Position numbers and translations under genes: made by a program
Shown here: positions 33,830 through 34,158 of the stretch, one piece after another
Position numbering within the stretch: position 1 is the stretch's first letter
Layout of the letters: each line of letters starts with the position of its first letter
The notes under the pieces: generated by a model
Told to the model about the DNA's origin: nothing
Database searches by the model: none
Seen by the model: only the letters and a program-made list of their open reading frames with translations
Virus record (IMG/VR): IMGVR_UViG_3300048928_000194
Coordinates: 1 to 34,158 of that record
DNA: 34,158 nt
Direction: 5' to 3' (one strand)
DNA from: a virus

Positions 33830-33860
33830 GAAATGGCGATGAAATGGCGATAGAATTGGC
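33830..33860 (+). promoter_or_regulatory. Candidate integrase arm-type sites, right arm
   Basis: GAAATGGCGAT occurs twice in tandem (TGGC at 33834 and 33845, 11 bp apart), followed by a third TGGC at 33857. The TGGCGAT word matches the left-arm repeats at 197-214. Confidence 0.6.
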
Positions 33861-33868
33861 AGAAAATA

Positions 33869-33903
33869 GGCAATCATAGGCAAATGATGGCAATCTATGT
33901 CAA
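33869..33903 (+). promoter_or_regulatory. Candidate Apl (excisionase) sites beside attR
   Basis: GGCAA begins at 33869, 33879 and 33889, with GTCAA at 33899: four copies at an exact 10-bp period, one helical turn. The motif and period match the repeats in the apl-cI region. The location between the arm sites and the att core fits an excisionase. Confidence 0.75.
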
Positions 33904-33947
33904 TGATAAATAAAGTAAATCATTGATTTTTAGTTGTTACGGCAGGA

Positions 33948-33993
33948 ACTCATAATCGCTTGGTCGTTGGTTCAAACCCAACAGGGGCCACCA
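33948..33993 (+). repeat. attR: attR core (partial tRNA-Ile2 copy)
   Basis: These 46 bases are identical to 82-127. The copy lacks the 5' half of the tRNA and is not a functional gene. Confidence 0.95.
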
Positions 33994-34019
33994 AATTTTA
34001 GCATTGAAATCATATAATT

Positions 34020-34046
34020 AAGCCACTCGAGAGAGTGGCTTTTTTG
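34020..34046 (+). terminator. Host copy of the tRNA terminator
   Basis: AAGCCACTC and GAGTGGCTT pair around a GAGA loop, followed by a T run. It matches the phage-borne copy at 154-180. Confidence 0.88.
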
Positions 34047-34158
34047 TTTCTTGTTTACCGACTGTCGCAAAAGTGTCGCATGATGTTTTGAGAATTCCTT
34101 TTCATAGCCCAGCGTCTTACTCTGTCTTTCTTTTACAAAGCAAAAGGGGGCCACGTTA
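34047..34158. other. Right host flank with 11-bp-spaced TGTCGCA repeat
   Basis: No gene is visible. TGTCGCA occurs at 34063-34069 and 34074-34080, 11 bp apart. This resembles arm sites of a different integrase and may hint at another element using the same tRNA. Confidence 0.35.

Larger units (their letters stand above)
33692..33947. other. Right attachment-site arm, no gene seen
   Basis: No convincing gene is visible in these 256 bases. The stretch contains the integrase-like repeats (33830-33860) and the Apl-like repeats (33869-33903), both listed separately. Confidence 0.65.

Noticed and set aside
33688-33873. 61-aa minus-strand frame overlapping the small basic gene
   Set aside because: It runs across the integrase-like repeats, lacks a clear ribosome site and has an unlikely composition.
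33948-34046. Second functional tRNA-Ile gene
   Set aside because: Only the 3' 46 bases of the tRNA are present; the acceptor 5' strand and D arm are missing, so this is attR.

Overview
The window is a nearly complete, apparently intact P2-family prophage of the coliphage 186 subtype, integrated in a tRNA-Ile2 (CAU) gene of an enterobacterial chromosome. The evidence is the P2 late-gene order with P2-like protein lengths, 186-type control genes (CI, Apl, CII, Fil), a 19-base P2 cohesive-end sequence, and a 46-bp direct repeat of the tRNA 3' end at both edges (82-127 and 33948-33993). The host cannot be named more precisely than Enterobacterales. The phage backbone is GC-rich and the cargo genes are clearly AT-rich.

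Layout, left to right. Host tRNA, attL and integrase arm sites (1-245). Late tail genes on the minus strand: ogr, D, U, T, E/E' (with a -1 frameshift), FII, FI, G, H, I, J, W, V (272-11869). An AT-rich insert with a decayed piece of gene V and one plus-strand membrane-protein gene (about 11900-13640). Tail completion, lysis and head genes on the minus strand: S, R, lysC, lysB, K, holin, X, L, M, N, O (13461-19218). Divergent plus-strand terminase P and portal Q (19392-22195), a terminator and cos (22368-22386). A cargo locus where P2 carries tin/old: two small genes and a retron-like system made of ncRNA, reverse transcriptase and OLD-like ATPase-TOPRIM protein (22480-25668). An SOS-controlled small gene, replication gene A and early genes (25670-29279), then cII, apl, the operator region, cI and int (29284-31786). 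A second cargo locus between int and attR: a TIR-like protein, an ATP-cone-like fragment and a small basic protein (31790-33691). Finally Apl and integrase arm sites, attR and host DNA.

How it works together. CI and Apl act on the 30131-30200 region to choose lysogeny or lysis. Int and Apl act at the att arms to integrate and excise. A makes replicating DNA, Ogr switches on the late genes, and P/M/Q/N/O/L build and fill heads cut at cos. Three positions (S-V, Q-A, int-attR) carry AT-rich accessory genes, at least two of which look like anti-phage defence.

The most interesting point is the retron-like cassette. It lies directly behind a small gene whose promoter is covered by a near-consensus LexA box, with no clear terminator between. 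This suggests, but does not prove, that retron RNA rises during SOS or prophage induction. A second notable point is that the same 10-bp-phased GGCA repeats occur at the lysis/lysogeny switch and beside attR, as expected for an Apl protein with both jobs.
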